11,352 bases of DNA from 39-52-133 sp041488395 (lineage in GTDB: Bacteria; Pseudomonadota; Gammaproteobacteria; Burkholderiales; Gallionellaceae), in contig JBGPPE010000090.1 in assembly GCA_041488395.1 (NCBI GenBank), positions 1 to 11,352 on the forward strand, given 5' to 3'. The position numbers and the translations under genes were made by a program. Of the stretch, positions 4,453 through 11,352 are shown piece by piece. The first letter of the stretch is position 1; each line of letters begins with the position of its first letter. Below the pieces are notes generated by a model. That model was not told the origin of the DNA. It ran no database searches and was given only the letters and a program-made list of their open reading frames with translations.

Positions 4453-7291
4453 CCTTGTGCAGCGTGGCCACCTCGTGCTGCAGCTCGGCCAGCATCGTCA
4501 CAATCTGATCTCTCAGGGCCAGCAGGTGCTGTGATGCTTCTCTGGCAGCTTCCTGTTCGCCAGCCTGGTGCAGGCGAACCGCTTCGCGGCCGACGCGGTG
4601 CACCATGGCATGCACAAATTCCAGGGCGGTAAACACCGGCATGTGGCTGTAGCGCTCCTTGCCGTGACTGTAATACCACTGTCCAAAGCGGCATTGCTGC
4701 TGATCGCTCAACTCAGCCTGGCTTAATCTTAGCGGCTCTCCTTGCAGCGCTTCCATCACATGTTTTATCCAGCGCAAGTGGTCGTATTGAGCGACCAGCA
4801 GAGGGAAATCCAGCAATTCCCATTGCGTATCCGCCCACAGCGACCAGGAAGGAGGAGGGCGATAGTTTTGCACCCATGCGGCAACCTCGTTACCAGGCAT
4901 GGGTTGGGCAATGCCGTATCCCTGGGCGTTATCGCAGCCCAGGCGCAGGAGCAGCACGCCGTGCTCGGGGCTTTCAACTCCCTCGGCGATGACGCTGCGC
5001 TGGAACACATGGGCCAGTGAAATGACACCTTTTACCAGCGCCAGATCGCCCTTGTCGTCGAGCATGTCGTGCACAAAGGACTGGTCTATCTTGAGGCAGT
5101 CGGCAGGCAAGCCCTTTAGATAGGACAGGGATGAATAGCCGGTGCCGAAATCATCCAGCGCAAAGGTCACGCCCAGTTGGTGGCATTCGTCGATGATGTC
5201 TGAAACACGACGCAAATCTTCAATCGCGGCAGTCTCCAGTATTTCCAGTTCGATCCAGTTTGCCGGCACGGACGGATAGCGTGCCATGGTCTCCCGGAAC
5301 CTGGTTACAAACAGCGGGTGCATGAAATCACGTGCCGCCTTGTTCACGCTGACTGGCCAGCCGCAACCGTCAGCACGCCAGGCTTCAATCTGGCGCAACG
5401 CTCCTTCCAGTACCCATTCACCAATATCCACGATCAGATCGGTTTCTTCAATCAGCGGCAGGAATTCACTCGGCCCCAGCAAGCCCAGCTCCGGGTGCTG
5501 CCAGCGTATCAAGGCTTCCAGCCCGATTACCTTGCCACTGCGCATGTTGACCTTGGGCTGGTAATACAACATGAATTCCTGGTTGCGCAAAGCCTGCTCG
5601 ATGCGTTGCATCTGCTGCGCTCGGCTATGCGTTTCGAGGTCGCTGTCTGCGTCGAAAATATGGAAGCGGTTGCGGCCATCCTGTTTGGCCTGATACATGG
5701 CGTTGTCAGCATGGCGCAACAGCATGTCAGGCTCGACCTTGTCCGATGGGTAGATAGCCACACCTATACTGGCGGTCACTTCCAGGCACAGGTCGCCCAG
5801 CAGGTACGGCTCAGCCACGCGTGTGAGAACGCGCTGCAGGATTTGCTGTGCTTCGGCAAGCTGTTGCAGATCAGTGAGCAATATCACAAATTCATCTCCG
5901 CCCAGGCGTGCCAGGGTGTCGGCGCCACGCAACTCATCAGCCATGCGGCGAGTTGTTTCGATGAGCAGCTTGTCACCTACATCGTGGCCATAGCGGTCAT
6001 TCACCGGCTTGAATTGATCGAGATCGAGAAAGCATACCGCCAGCAGGCGTTTGCTTCGTTCGGCATGCGCAACGGCCTGGTTGATACGGTCGCTTAATAA
6101 TGCGCGATTGGGCAGACCGGTAAGGGCATCGTGCCCGGCCTGCCAGCTTACTTTTTCCAGCAGTCTGTGCTTTTCAGTTACGTCGTGAAACACCAGCACG
6201 CAGCCAACCAGGGCCCCGTCCTGTGCGCGTATCGGTGCAGCAGAGTCTTCTATCGGGCATTCATCTCCATCACGGGAAATCAGCACGGTATGGCTGGCGA
6301 GTCCCACGACTATCCCTTCTGTGAGCACCTGGTCAACCGGGTTGCTTACCTTTTGCCGTGTCTCCTGGTTGATGATATGGAAAACCTGTTCCAGCGGTTT
6401 TCCCTGAGCCTCATCCGTGCTCCATCCGGTCAGTTTTTCCGCCACCGGGTTGAGCAGGGTAATTTTCCCCTGTGCATCGGTGGCGATAACCGCGTCACCG
6501 ATGGACATCAGCGTGACTTCAGCGAGTTCCTTTTCTGCATGCAGTGCCCGTTCTGAAAACTGCAGGTTGATGACCAGGTTGGTGATTTCTTCGGCCATCA
6601 GGTTAAATGCCCGGCCCAGTGTCCTGATTTCGATCGGGCCATTGTCTGGTGCCCGCTCCGAATTGTTGTTGTGGAATCGCCGCATGCTTTCTGTCAGGGC
6701 GCGCAATCCAGACAGGGAGCTGTGCAGCAGCAGCGCCAGCATGAGCGACAGGCTGGTGATAACGATAGCTACGGCGACGATTTGCGAGCGCAGGCGGCGC
6801 CAGGTTTTTTCCAGTGCAGGTGCCGGATTGGAACGCAGGGTGAGTTCACCATAGGCTTTCCCAGCGAACTCAAGTGTCACCGTATGAGACAAGGTATGGA
6901 TACCGACCAGATCGGCAAACCAGGCTGAAGAGCTGAAGGGCCGTGGTTGTACGGGGGCAGGCGCGTACGCCGTGATGGCAGCGTTGCCATATTGCCATTC
7001 AAGGCTATCCAGTTCCGAAAAATCGCTTACTTCCTGGTCCAGTAACTCTGCGACAGCAGCGTAATTCCTGTTGCTTGCGTATCCCGCAACCAATGGGGTG
7101 ATGGCTCTCGTTACGGAGCGCAAGGTGGTATCTGTGCGCAGGCGTGCTTCGCTGGCTTCCTCGCCGGCAAGCAACACGCAGCGCGTGGTTCCTGCAATCA
7201 GAATTATTATGATCATTGGCGCTAGAATACGCTGGTACAGCCCCCAGTCATGGAGCCTGATCCAGCGCCTGAAATGTATTCCCGGATTCAT
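4412..7291 (-). CDS. transmembrane sensor with PAS-GGDEF-EAL-CZB domains (c-di-GMP synthesis/degradation)
   Basis: A 959-residue inner-membrane protein. In order: membrane segment (about 20-42), periplasmic loop of about 130 residues, second membrane segment (171-193), HAMP (194-235), PAS (about 255-375), GGDEF (383-545), EAL (570-810) and CZB (about 833-945). The cyclase motif GGDEF is intact at 464-468, and an inhibitory RxxD site (R455-D458) sits 5 residues before it. The EAL domain keeps E592-A-L, N650, E683, DD at 713-714, K734, E770 and Q790, so both activities are possible. The CZB domain has the H838, C867, H894 and H898 ligand pattern. The start is ATG 7291 because it overlaps the stop of the truncated phnD-like gene (ATGA) and aligns with the paralogous kinase. 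GTG 7312 in the same frame is less likely. No Shine-Dalgarno precedes the ATG, which implies translational coupling. The 3' end overlaps the glutaredoxin gene. Confidence 0.93.
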   Translation of the reverse strand: MNPGIHFRRWIRLHDWGLYQRILAPMIIIILIAGTTRCVLLAGEEASEARLRTDTTLRSVTRAITPLVAGYASNRNYAAVAELLDQEVSDFSELDSLEWQYGNAAITAYAPAPVQPRPFSSSAWFADLVGIHTLSHTVTLEFAGKAYGELTLRSNPAPALEKTWRRLRSQIVAVAIVITSLSLMLALLLHSSLSGLRALTESMRRFHNNNSERAPDNGPIEIRTLGRAFNLMAEEITNLVINLQFSERALHAEKELAEVTLMSIGDAVIATDAQGKITLLNPVAEKLTGWSTDEAQGKPLEQVFHIINQETRQKVSNPVDQVLTEGIVVGLASHTVLISRDGDECPIEDSAAPIRAQDGALVGCVLVFHDVTEKHRLLEKVSWQAGHDALTGLPNRALLSDRINQAVAHAERSKRLLAVCFLDLDQFKPVNDRYGHDVGDKLLIETTRRMADELRGADTLARLGGDEFVILLTDLQQLAEAQQILQRVLTRVAEPYLLGDLCLEVTASIGVAIYPSDKVEPDMLLRHADNAMYQAKQDGRNRFHIFDADSDLETHSRAQQMQRIEQALRNQEFMLYYQPKVNMRSGKVIGLEALIRWQHPELGLLGPSEFLPLIEETDLIVDIGEWVLEGALRQIEAWRADGCGWPVSVNKAARDFMHPLFVTRFRETMARYPSVPANWIELEILETAAIEDLRRVSDIIDECHQLGVTFALDDFGTGYSSLSYLKGLPADCLKIDQSFVHDMLDDKGDLALVKGVISLAHVFQRSVIAEGVESPEHGVLLLRLGCDNAQGYGIAQPMPGNEVAAWVQNYRPPPSWSLWADTQWELLDFPLLVAQYDHLRWIKHVMEALQGEPLRLSQAELSDQQQCRFGQWYYSHGKERYSHMPVFTALEFVHAMVHRVGREAVRLHQAGEQEAAREASQHLLALRDQIVTMLAELQHEVATLHKANVLSQNAYADKH

Positions 7292-7521
7292 GATTGCGTG
7301 CGTCGATAACACTGACAGTCGTTGTTGTAGCCTGTATCACTGCCCATGGCCAGCGTCAGAAAGATGGCGGATTTATCGCTCGGGCATTGCAGAATGGGGT
7401 TGCAGAGTGTGGCGGTGAGTGCGATCGGGCGCTGGTTAAGCATGCCGGATTTCAGCACTTCAGCGGCATGAAGCGGTAGCGAGCAAGAAATCAGAAGCAG
7501 TATCAGAGCGGCAAATTTCAC
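6593..7521 (-). repeat. diverged tandem copy of the binding protein/sensor module at 9593-11124
   Basis: The truncated phnD-like gene plus the TM-loop-TM-HAMP half of the GGDEF-EAL protein are paralogous to the intact phnD-like gene plus the input half of the hybrid kinase. Hand counts give 27 identities in 38 residues across HAMP, 24 of 53 from WGLY into the periplasmic loop, and 31 of 60 over the start of the binding proteins. Similarity stops right after HAMP (the MA of FNxMA, A233 here and A234 in the kinase), where the outputs diverge. Homology is also visible in the DNA, for example GGGCGCTGGTT in both phnD copies. Confidence 0.88.
7288..7521 (-). pseudogene. internally deleted phnD-like binding protein gene (77 codons)
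   Basis: The first 60 codons align without gaps to the intact phnD-like protein encoded at 10291-11124 (31 identities), including the signal peptide and NQRP..LTA...NPIL. After MG at 59-60 the frame jumps to SDTGYNNDCQCYRR, which resembles the end of the intact protein (DRDYDNYRRFYRP). About 200 of 277 codons are missing and the frame is preserved. The start is GTG 7521, supported by AGGAGG 6 nt upstream and exact alignment of MKFAAL with MKHAGL; the ATG at 7545 lacks both. The TGA overlaps the start of the GGDEF-EAL gene as ATGA. The product cannot bind ligand as a normal two-lobed protein. It may now serve as a translated leader for the next gene or as a small exported peptide. Confidence 0.85.
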
Positions 7522-7597
7522 TGTTATCCTCCTGTCGCAAAACATACAGATACGAGATTTATGCCAGGCGCCTCATAATTTAGCCATGATTATTGCT

Positions 7598-10294
7598 TTA
7601 TGGATAGCAAAGATTTTTTACCTGCTGTTCGATCTGATCCAGCATAGGGGCCAATTGAGCAACAATGTTGCGAGCATGGTTCAGGTTGCCGCCATGCTTG
7701 AGCTGTTCAAGCGCCAGGCATAATTCCGAGAATTTCAAAGCACCTACGGTTTTGGCAGAAGACTTGATGCGGTGGCCCAGTGCGCTCAGGGCGACAAGAT
7801 TCTCCTGTGCCAGTGCCTGCTCAATCTCGTTCAGCCCCGTTCGGGTTGAGTCAATAAAAGTATGGGCGAACTTTCGTATCCGGGCCGGGTCATTGCCCAC
7901 CGTTTTCGCCAGCACAGCCAGGTCTATCAGCTGGGGATCACTGCGCGGCGTATTTGAACTTTCCGTATTATTGGCCGAGAGGTCTGGCTGGTCTGGCTTT
8001 ATTGCCGGGTTTCCCGGCAGGCACCTGGCGACCAGGCGGTAAAGCAATTCGGGCTGTACCGGTTTACTCTGGAAGTCGTCCATGCCTGCCGCCAGACAGC
8101 GCTCACGATCTTCCGCCATGGCGTTGGCGGTCATGGCAATAATTCTGGTATTGGCCAGCTGTGCATCGGCACGAATCTGTCGTGTCGCCTCCAGGCCATC
8201 CATCTCGGGCATCTGGATGTCCATCAGCACGCAGTCGAATGACCTTTGGCGCAGCAGGCCGATGGCCTCCAGGCCATTGCGTGCAATCCATACATTGGCG
8301 CCGGCATCCAGCAGCAGCTCGGCAGCGACCTGCTGGTTGAAGACGTTATCATCCGCAACGAGGATGCTGGCGCCGCGAATGAGCGCCATGTCGCCGGTTT
8401 CCTGTGTTACTGCCGCAGCCTTGCACATGTTGGTGCTGCCGGAGTGCTCCTGGGAAATCTCGCGCAGAATGGCATCACGCAATATTGCAGGTGTGACGGG
8501 TTTGATCAGCACGGTTTCGATCGTGGTGTTTTGCGCCTTCCTGCAGGCAAGCTCATAATCCTGCGCTGTTACCATGATATGGGGGGGCGGAGGGTTCTTG
8601 AGTTGTAGCGCGCTGAGCTTGCGTGAGGTTTCGATACCATCCATGTCCGGCATGTGCCAGTCCATGAATACCGTATCGTAGGGATCGCCAGCCTCATCCG
8701 CATCGCTTACCGCCTGGATGGCTTTTGCGCCGGAGTCGACGTGGTCAGTGCGGCAGCCCATGTCACGCAGCATGCTGCACAAAATTTCAATGGCATGCAT
8801 ATTGTCGTCAACCACCAGCATGTGCCGGTTATGCAGATCAAGACTCAGATGTTCCTGCTGCGGGTGGGCTTTTAAGAGACGCAAGGTGCACCAGAAAGTA
8901 CTGCCTTTGCCCGGCGTGCTTTCCACGCCGATTTCCCCGCCCATAATTTCCACCAGGCGCTTGCTGATCGCCAGCCCAAGGCCAGTACCGGCATAGTGCC
9001 GGGTGCTGGCAGTGGCGAGCTGCTGGAAAGACTGAAACAGTTTCGCTTGCAGCTCGGGCGCTATACCGCTGCCGGTGTCTTTCACTTCGAAACGCACCTG
9101 CACTTCCTGATCTGTGCTGCTGATTATCCTTGCACGCAGGATGACTTCGCCAGCCTCGGTATGATTGACGGCATTGTTGGCAAAATTGATCAGTACCTGG
9201 GACAGATGCATGGGGTCGCCGCGCAGCGAGTTGGGCAGCTCCGGGTCAATGTCAAACATGAATTCCAGCCCGCGGGAAGCAGCCTTGTCGCTGATCAGGA
9301 CAGCCACTTTATCCAGCACGTCATGATCAAAATTGAAGTCGACAGATTCGATGTCGATCTTGCCGGCCTCGATCTTGGATAAATCCAGAATGTTGTTAAT
9401 GATGCCAAGCAGGTGCTGCCCTGATTGATTGATCTTCAACAGATAATCACGTTGCTTCGGTGTAAGTTCAGTCTTGAGCGCGAGATGCGACATGCCAATG
9501 ATTGCATTCATCGGCGTGCGTATCTCATGGCTCATATGCGCGAGGAAATTGCTTTTGGCCTGATTGGCAGTTTCTGCGGCTTCTTTGCTTCTGGCCATCT
9601 GGTTGAATGCCTGCCCCAGCGTACGAATCTCGATAACGCCTTCCTCGGGCGCACGTTCGGATGCATCGTGCTGGAAGCGCCGCACGCTGGCGGTGAGCGC
9701 ACGCAGGCTGGCCAGCGAGCTGCGCAGCAGCAGGGCCAGCAGCAGAGATAATACCGAGATGACCGTGAGCACTGCGAGAAGCTGGGTGTGAAAACGCCGC
9801 CAGGCTCTTTCCAGCGCAATGGCGGGGTCAGATTGCAGCGTCAATTCACCATAATCCTGTCCGCCGAACGCCAGCGGCACAGTGTGGGTCATGGCCTCCA
9901 GGCCCACGTTACGGACAAACCATTGCGGCGGGGAAGAGGGATGTTGCTGTGCCGGCAGTTGTTTATCGGGCTCAGTATCTGTCGTCTTGATGGTGGTTTT
10001 ACCGAAGTGCCATTCAAGACGGGCCAGCTCGGGATTGTTGGCAGTCTGCTCGCGCAGCATCTGCGCAATGCCGCCGTAGTCGCCGGTAATGATGTGTTCG
10101 ATGAGCAGGGGGGAGAGAGCCTGTGCCAGTACATGCAGAGAAGTTTCGCTGCGTATGCGCGCTTCATTTACTTCCTCTTCGACCAGCATCAGGCTGCGCA
10201 TGCTGCCGGCGAAAATGATCAGCAGCATCAGCGGGGCCAGCAGTCGCCAGTACAGCCCCCATTCACTCCAGTTCAGGTAACGCCGAATCTTCAT
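7598..10294 (-). CDS. hybrid sensor histidine kinase (HAMP-HisKA-HATPase-REC-REC-HPt)
   Basis: An 898-residue inner-membrane phosphorelay kinase. Membrane segments lie at about 15-37 and 171-193 around a periplasmic loop, followed by HAMP (194-235) joined directly to HisKA with no PAS. The phospho-acceptor is H256 in SHEIRTP. The ATPase domain has an N-box (NFANNAVNH from N370), DTGSG (406-410) and GTGLGL (436-441). REC1 carries D496/D497, phospho-Asp D545 and K598. REC2 carries D648/D649, phospho-Asp D692 and K744. The HPt histidine is H841 in HRIKSS. All key residues are present, so a full His-Asp-His-Asp relay is possible; the final response regulator is not in the window. The ATG at 10294 overlaps the TGA of the phnD-like gene (ATGA), with AAGGA 7 nt upstream. 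Like LuxQ with LuxP, it probably reads the state of the adjacent binding protein. Confidence 0.95.
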   Translation of the reverse strand: MKIRRYLNWSEWGLYWRLLAPLMLLIIFAGSMRSLMLVEEEVNEARIRSETSLHVLAQALSPLLIEHIITGDYGGIAQMLREQTANNPELARLEWHFGKTTIKTTDTEPDKQLPAQQHPSSPPQWFVRNVGLEAMTHTVPLAFGGQDYGELTLQSDPAIALERAWRRFHTQLLAVLTVISVLSLLLALLLRSSLASLRALTASVRRFQHDASERAPEEGVIEIRTLGQAFNQMARSKEAAETANQAKSNFLAHMSHEIRTPMNAIIGMSHLALKTELTPKQRDYLLKINQSGQHLLGIINNILDLSKIEAGKIDIESVDFNFDHDVLDKVAVLISDKAASRGLEFMFDIDPELPNSLRGDPMHLSQVLINFANNAVNHTEAGEVILRARIISSTDQEVQVRFEVKDTGSGIAPELQAKLFQSFQQLATASTRHYAGTGLGLAISKRLVEIMGGEIGVESTPGKGSTFWCTLRLLKAHPQQEHLSLDLHNRHMLVVDDNMHAIEILCSMLRDMGCRTDHVDSGAKAIQAVSDADEAGDPYDTVFMDWHMPDMDGIETSRKLSALQLKNPPPPHIMVTAQDYELACRKAQNTTIETVLIKPVTPAILRDAILREISQEHSGSTNMCKAAAVTQETGDMALIRGASILVADDNVFNQQVAAELLLDAGANVWIARNGLEAIGLLRQRSFDCVLMDIQMPEMDGLEATRQIRADAQLANTRIIAMTANAMAEDRERCLAAGMDDFQSKPVQPELLYRLVARCLPGNPAIKPDQPDLSANNTESSNTPRSDPQLIDLAVLAKTVGNDPARIRKFAHTFIDSTRTGLNEIEQALAQENLVALSALGHRIKSSAKTVGALKFSELCLALEQLKHGGNLNHARNIVAQLAPMLDQIEQQVKNLCYP

Positions 10295-11124
10295 GGGGAG
10301 TTCCTTCTGGGGGCAGGGCGATAAAACCTGCGATAGTTGTCGTAATCCCTGTCCTTTGCGCTGACAAAGGCGAGTGCAGTATCAGACTTGATGAGCGTGT
10401 TGGCAGCATCCAGTATTTTCCGTCCCTCGGGATCATTGGCCATCGCCAGCAGTGCGCTGCGTATTTGCTCCACCTTGCTGCGCGGCACGCGCGGATGCGC
10501 CATGATGGGCAGGTCGCAATAGGGGGGCGAAGTGTAAATGGCGCGGTAGCGGAAATTCTCGCGCTCGGAATAGGCCTGAATGACCTTGCTGTGCACTGCG
10601 GCTGCATCCACCCTGCCAGCCGCAAGCTGGGCAATGCCACCTTCCTGGCTGCCCGCGATGACTGTTTCAACCTTTACCTCCGCATTGGCCAGTGCTTTCA
10701 TCTGCAGTGAATAACTGATAAATGACTCACTCGCCGGCGTAACCATTTTCTTTCCGGCAAGGTCGCGCAGCTGACGTATAGAGGAATCTTCCGCGACCAC
10801 GATTTGTCCGCGTATCAGCGCGGTATTGAAACGGGCAATGGCATGGAAGCCAAGTTTGTTGCGCTCAGGCGTGAAAAGCGTGTTGGTGTAGATGAAATCC
10901 AGCTGTCCGCTGCTGGCCAGCTCGGTGGTTTCAGCGGCTGTTTTTCCCATCAGCAAAGCAAGCGGGATGCCGGACTTCTTGCTGAGATAAGCCAGTATCG
11001 GGTTCCAGATCTGTGCGGTGAGCATGACCGGGCGCTGGTTGGCGACGCCAAATTTCAGGGCTTCGTCCGCCTGCACCGACAGTGGCAGGCAGAGGAGCAA
11101 AAATAACAGGCCCGCGTGCTTCAT
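10291..11124 (-). CDS. PhnD-like periplasmic binding protein (phosphate/phosphonate-binding family)
   Basis: A 277-residue periplasmic solute-binding protein with a signal peptide (1-19, SVQA then DEALKFG). It has the features of the PhnD-like family usually annotated as phosphate/phosphite/phosphonate binding: FGVANQRP near 25-32, LSKKSGIPLAL, QLDFIYTNT (74-82), LAGKKMVTPASES (122-134), GGIAQLAAGRVDAAAVHS (162-179). There are no ABC permease or ATPase genes beside it. It is instead translationally coupled to a hybrid kinase, so it is more likely a sensor subunit than an uptake protein. The true ligand is unknown; a phosphorus compound is only a family-level guess. The start ATG 11124 has AGGAG 6 nt upstream. 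It is the intact relative of the 77-codon remnant at 7288-7521. It lies 162 bp after the stop of another minus-strand frame; I saw no convincing promoter or terminator in that gap. Confidence 0.9.
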   Translation of the reverse strand: MKHAGLLFLLLCLPLSVQADEALKFGVANQRPVMLTAQIWNPILAYLSKKSGIPLALLMGKTAAETTELASSGQLDFIYTNTLFTPERNKLGFHAIARFNTALIRGQIVVAEDSSIRQLRDLAGKKMVTPASESFISYSLQMKALANAEVKVETVIAGSQEGGIAQLAAGRVDAAAVHSKVIQAYSERENFRYRAIYTSPPYCDLPIMAHPRVPRSKVEQIRSALLAMANDPEGRKILDAANTLIKSDTALAFVSAKDRDYDNYRRFYRPAPRRNSP

Positions 11125-11286
11125 TACTTACTCCTGGCATCACTATTGATGGGCAGCAGAGTGCCATGTGTTGATGTTACTCCTATGGCGGCGGGTGGGG
11201 AAAGCCTGAGCGCGATTACCCAGTGTTTGGTCATGGGTATGTATTACTTGCCGGGGCAATAGTGATTGCACCAGCTAAATTCTTCT

Positions 11287-11352
11287 TCACCACTTCAACA
11301 GCGTTTTTCCCAGCCACAGGCCGATAAGGCTTACTCCGATCATGGGCAGGTA
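11287..11352 (-). CDS. C-terminal tail of a membrane protein (partial)
   Basis: Twenty-one codons, open to the right edge of the window, end in TGA at 11287-11289. The tail contains PMIGVSLIGLWLGKTLLKW, a hydrophobic segment ending in basic residues that looks like a final membrane helix. The orientation matches the sensor genes downstream, 162 bp away. The family cannot be told from so short a piece, and a chance open frame is not excluded. Confidence 0.4.
   Translation of the reverse strand, partial: YLPMIGVSLIGLWLGKTLLKW

Noticed and set aside
5318..6097. 259-codon plus-strand frame inside the GGDEF-EAL gene
   Set aside because: It is a shadow of the coding strand; the opposite frame carries intact GGDEF and EAL motifs through the whole stretch.
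7292..7312. GTG at 7312 as the start of the GGDEF-EAL protein
   Set aside because: It adds seven residues absent from the paralogous kinase and lies inside the upstream remnant; ATG 7291 reproduces the ATGA overlap of the intact module.
7522..7545. ATG at 7545 as the start of the phnD-like remnant
   Set aside because: It has no ribosome binding site and adds eight residues not matched in the intact protein; GTG 7521 has AGGAGG at ideal spacing.
7524..7597. Separate promoter or terminator between the kinase gene and the phnD-like remnant
   Set aside because: The 76-bp gap is AT-rich with a GGCGCC palindrome, but I found no convincing -35/-10 pair or T-tailed hairpin.
1..11352. CRISPR arrays, tRNA or rRNA genes, insertion sequences, prophage genes
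   Set aside because: None seen: no regularly spaced direct repeats, transposase or integrase motifs, or RNA gene signatures other than the riboswitch.

Overview
The window looks like chromosomal DNA of a Gram-negative proteobacterium. A YbbP-type permease, a periplasmic PstS, HAMP-linked sensors and the codon use suggest Betaproteobacteria; this is an inference, and no rRNA or tRNA is present to test it. It carries seven confident protein-coding loci, one of them an internally deleted remnant. It also carries a well-matched cyclic-di-GMP-I (GEMM-I) riboswitch, and a partial gene enters at each edge.

Layout. (1) 1-2548, plus strand: a YbbP-like ABC permease whose ribosome binding site and start codon lie inside a GC-rich inverted repeat. 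(2) 2586-3617, minus strand: pstS, a phosphate-binding protein with all phosphate ligands conserved but no pstCAB beside it. (3) 3618-4056: a 439-bp divergent control region. It holds a Pho-box-like pair of 9-bp palindromes, a good sigma70-type promoter for pstS, a c-di-GMP-I aptamer in the pstS leader and a hairpin immediately after it. (4) 4057-4452, plus strand: a membrane-anchored glutaredoxin, overlapping the next gene tail-to-tail by 41 bp. (5) 4412-11124, minus strand: two tandem 'periplasmic binding protein + transmembrane sensor' modules. The upstream module is an intact PhnD-like binding protein coupled (ATGA) to a hybrid histidine kinase (HisKA-HATPase-REC-REC-HPt). The downstream module has a PhnD-like gene cut to 77 codons, still coupled (ATGA) to a PAS-GGDEF-EAL-CZB protein. 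(6) 11287-11352: the C-terminal tail of an unidentified membrane protein.

How it may fit together (inference). The two sensors have clearly homologous input halves (TM-periplasmic loop-TM-HAMP) and unrelated outputs, so one duplicated input has been wired to phosphorelay in one copy and to c-di-GMP turnover in the other. The surviving PhnD-like protein could serve both. A few hundred bases beyond the GGDEF-EAL gene, a c-di-GMP riboswitch controls pstS, whose promoter also carries a candidate PhoB site. The region therefore reads as a compact circuit joining a phosphorus-type binding protein, c-di-GMP, possibly zinc (CZB domain) and phosphate scavenging. I know of no described c-di-GMP-riboswitch/pstS arrangement of this kind, but I could not search for one.
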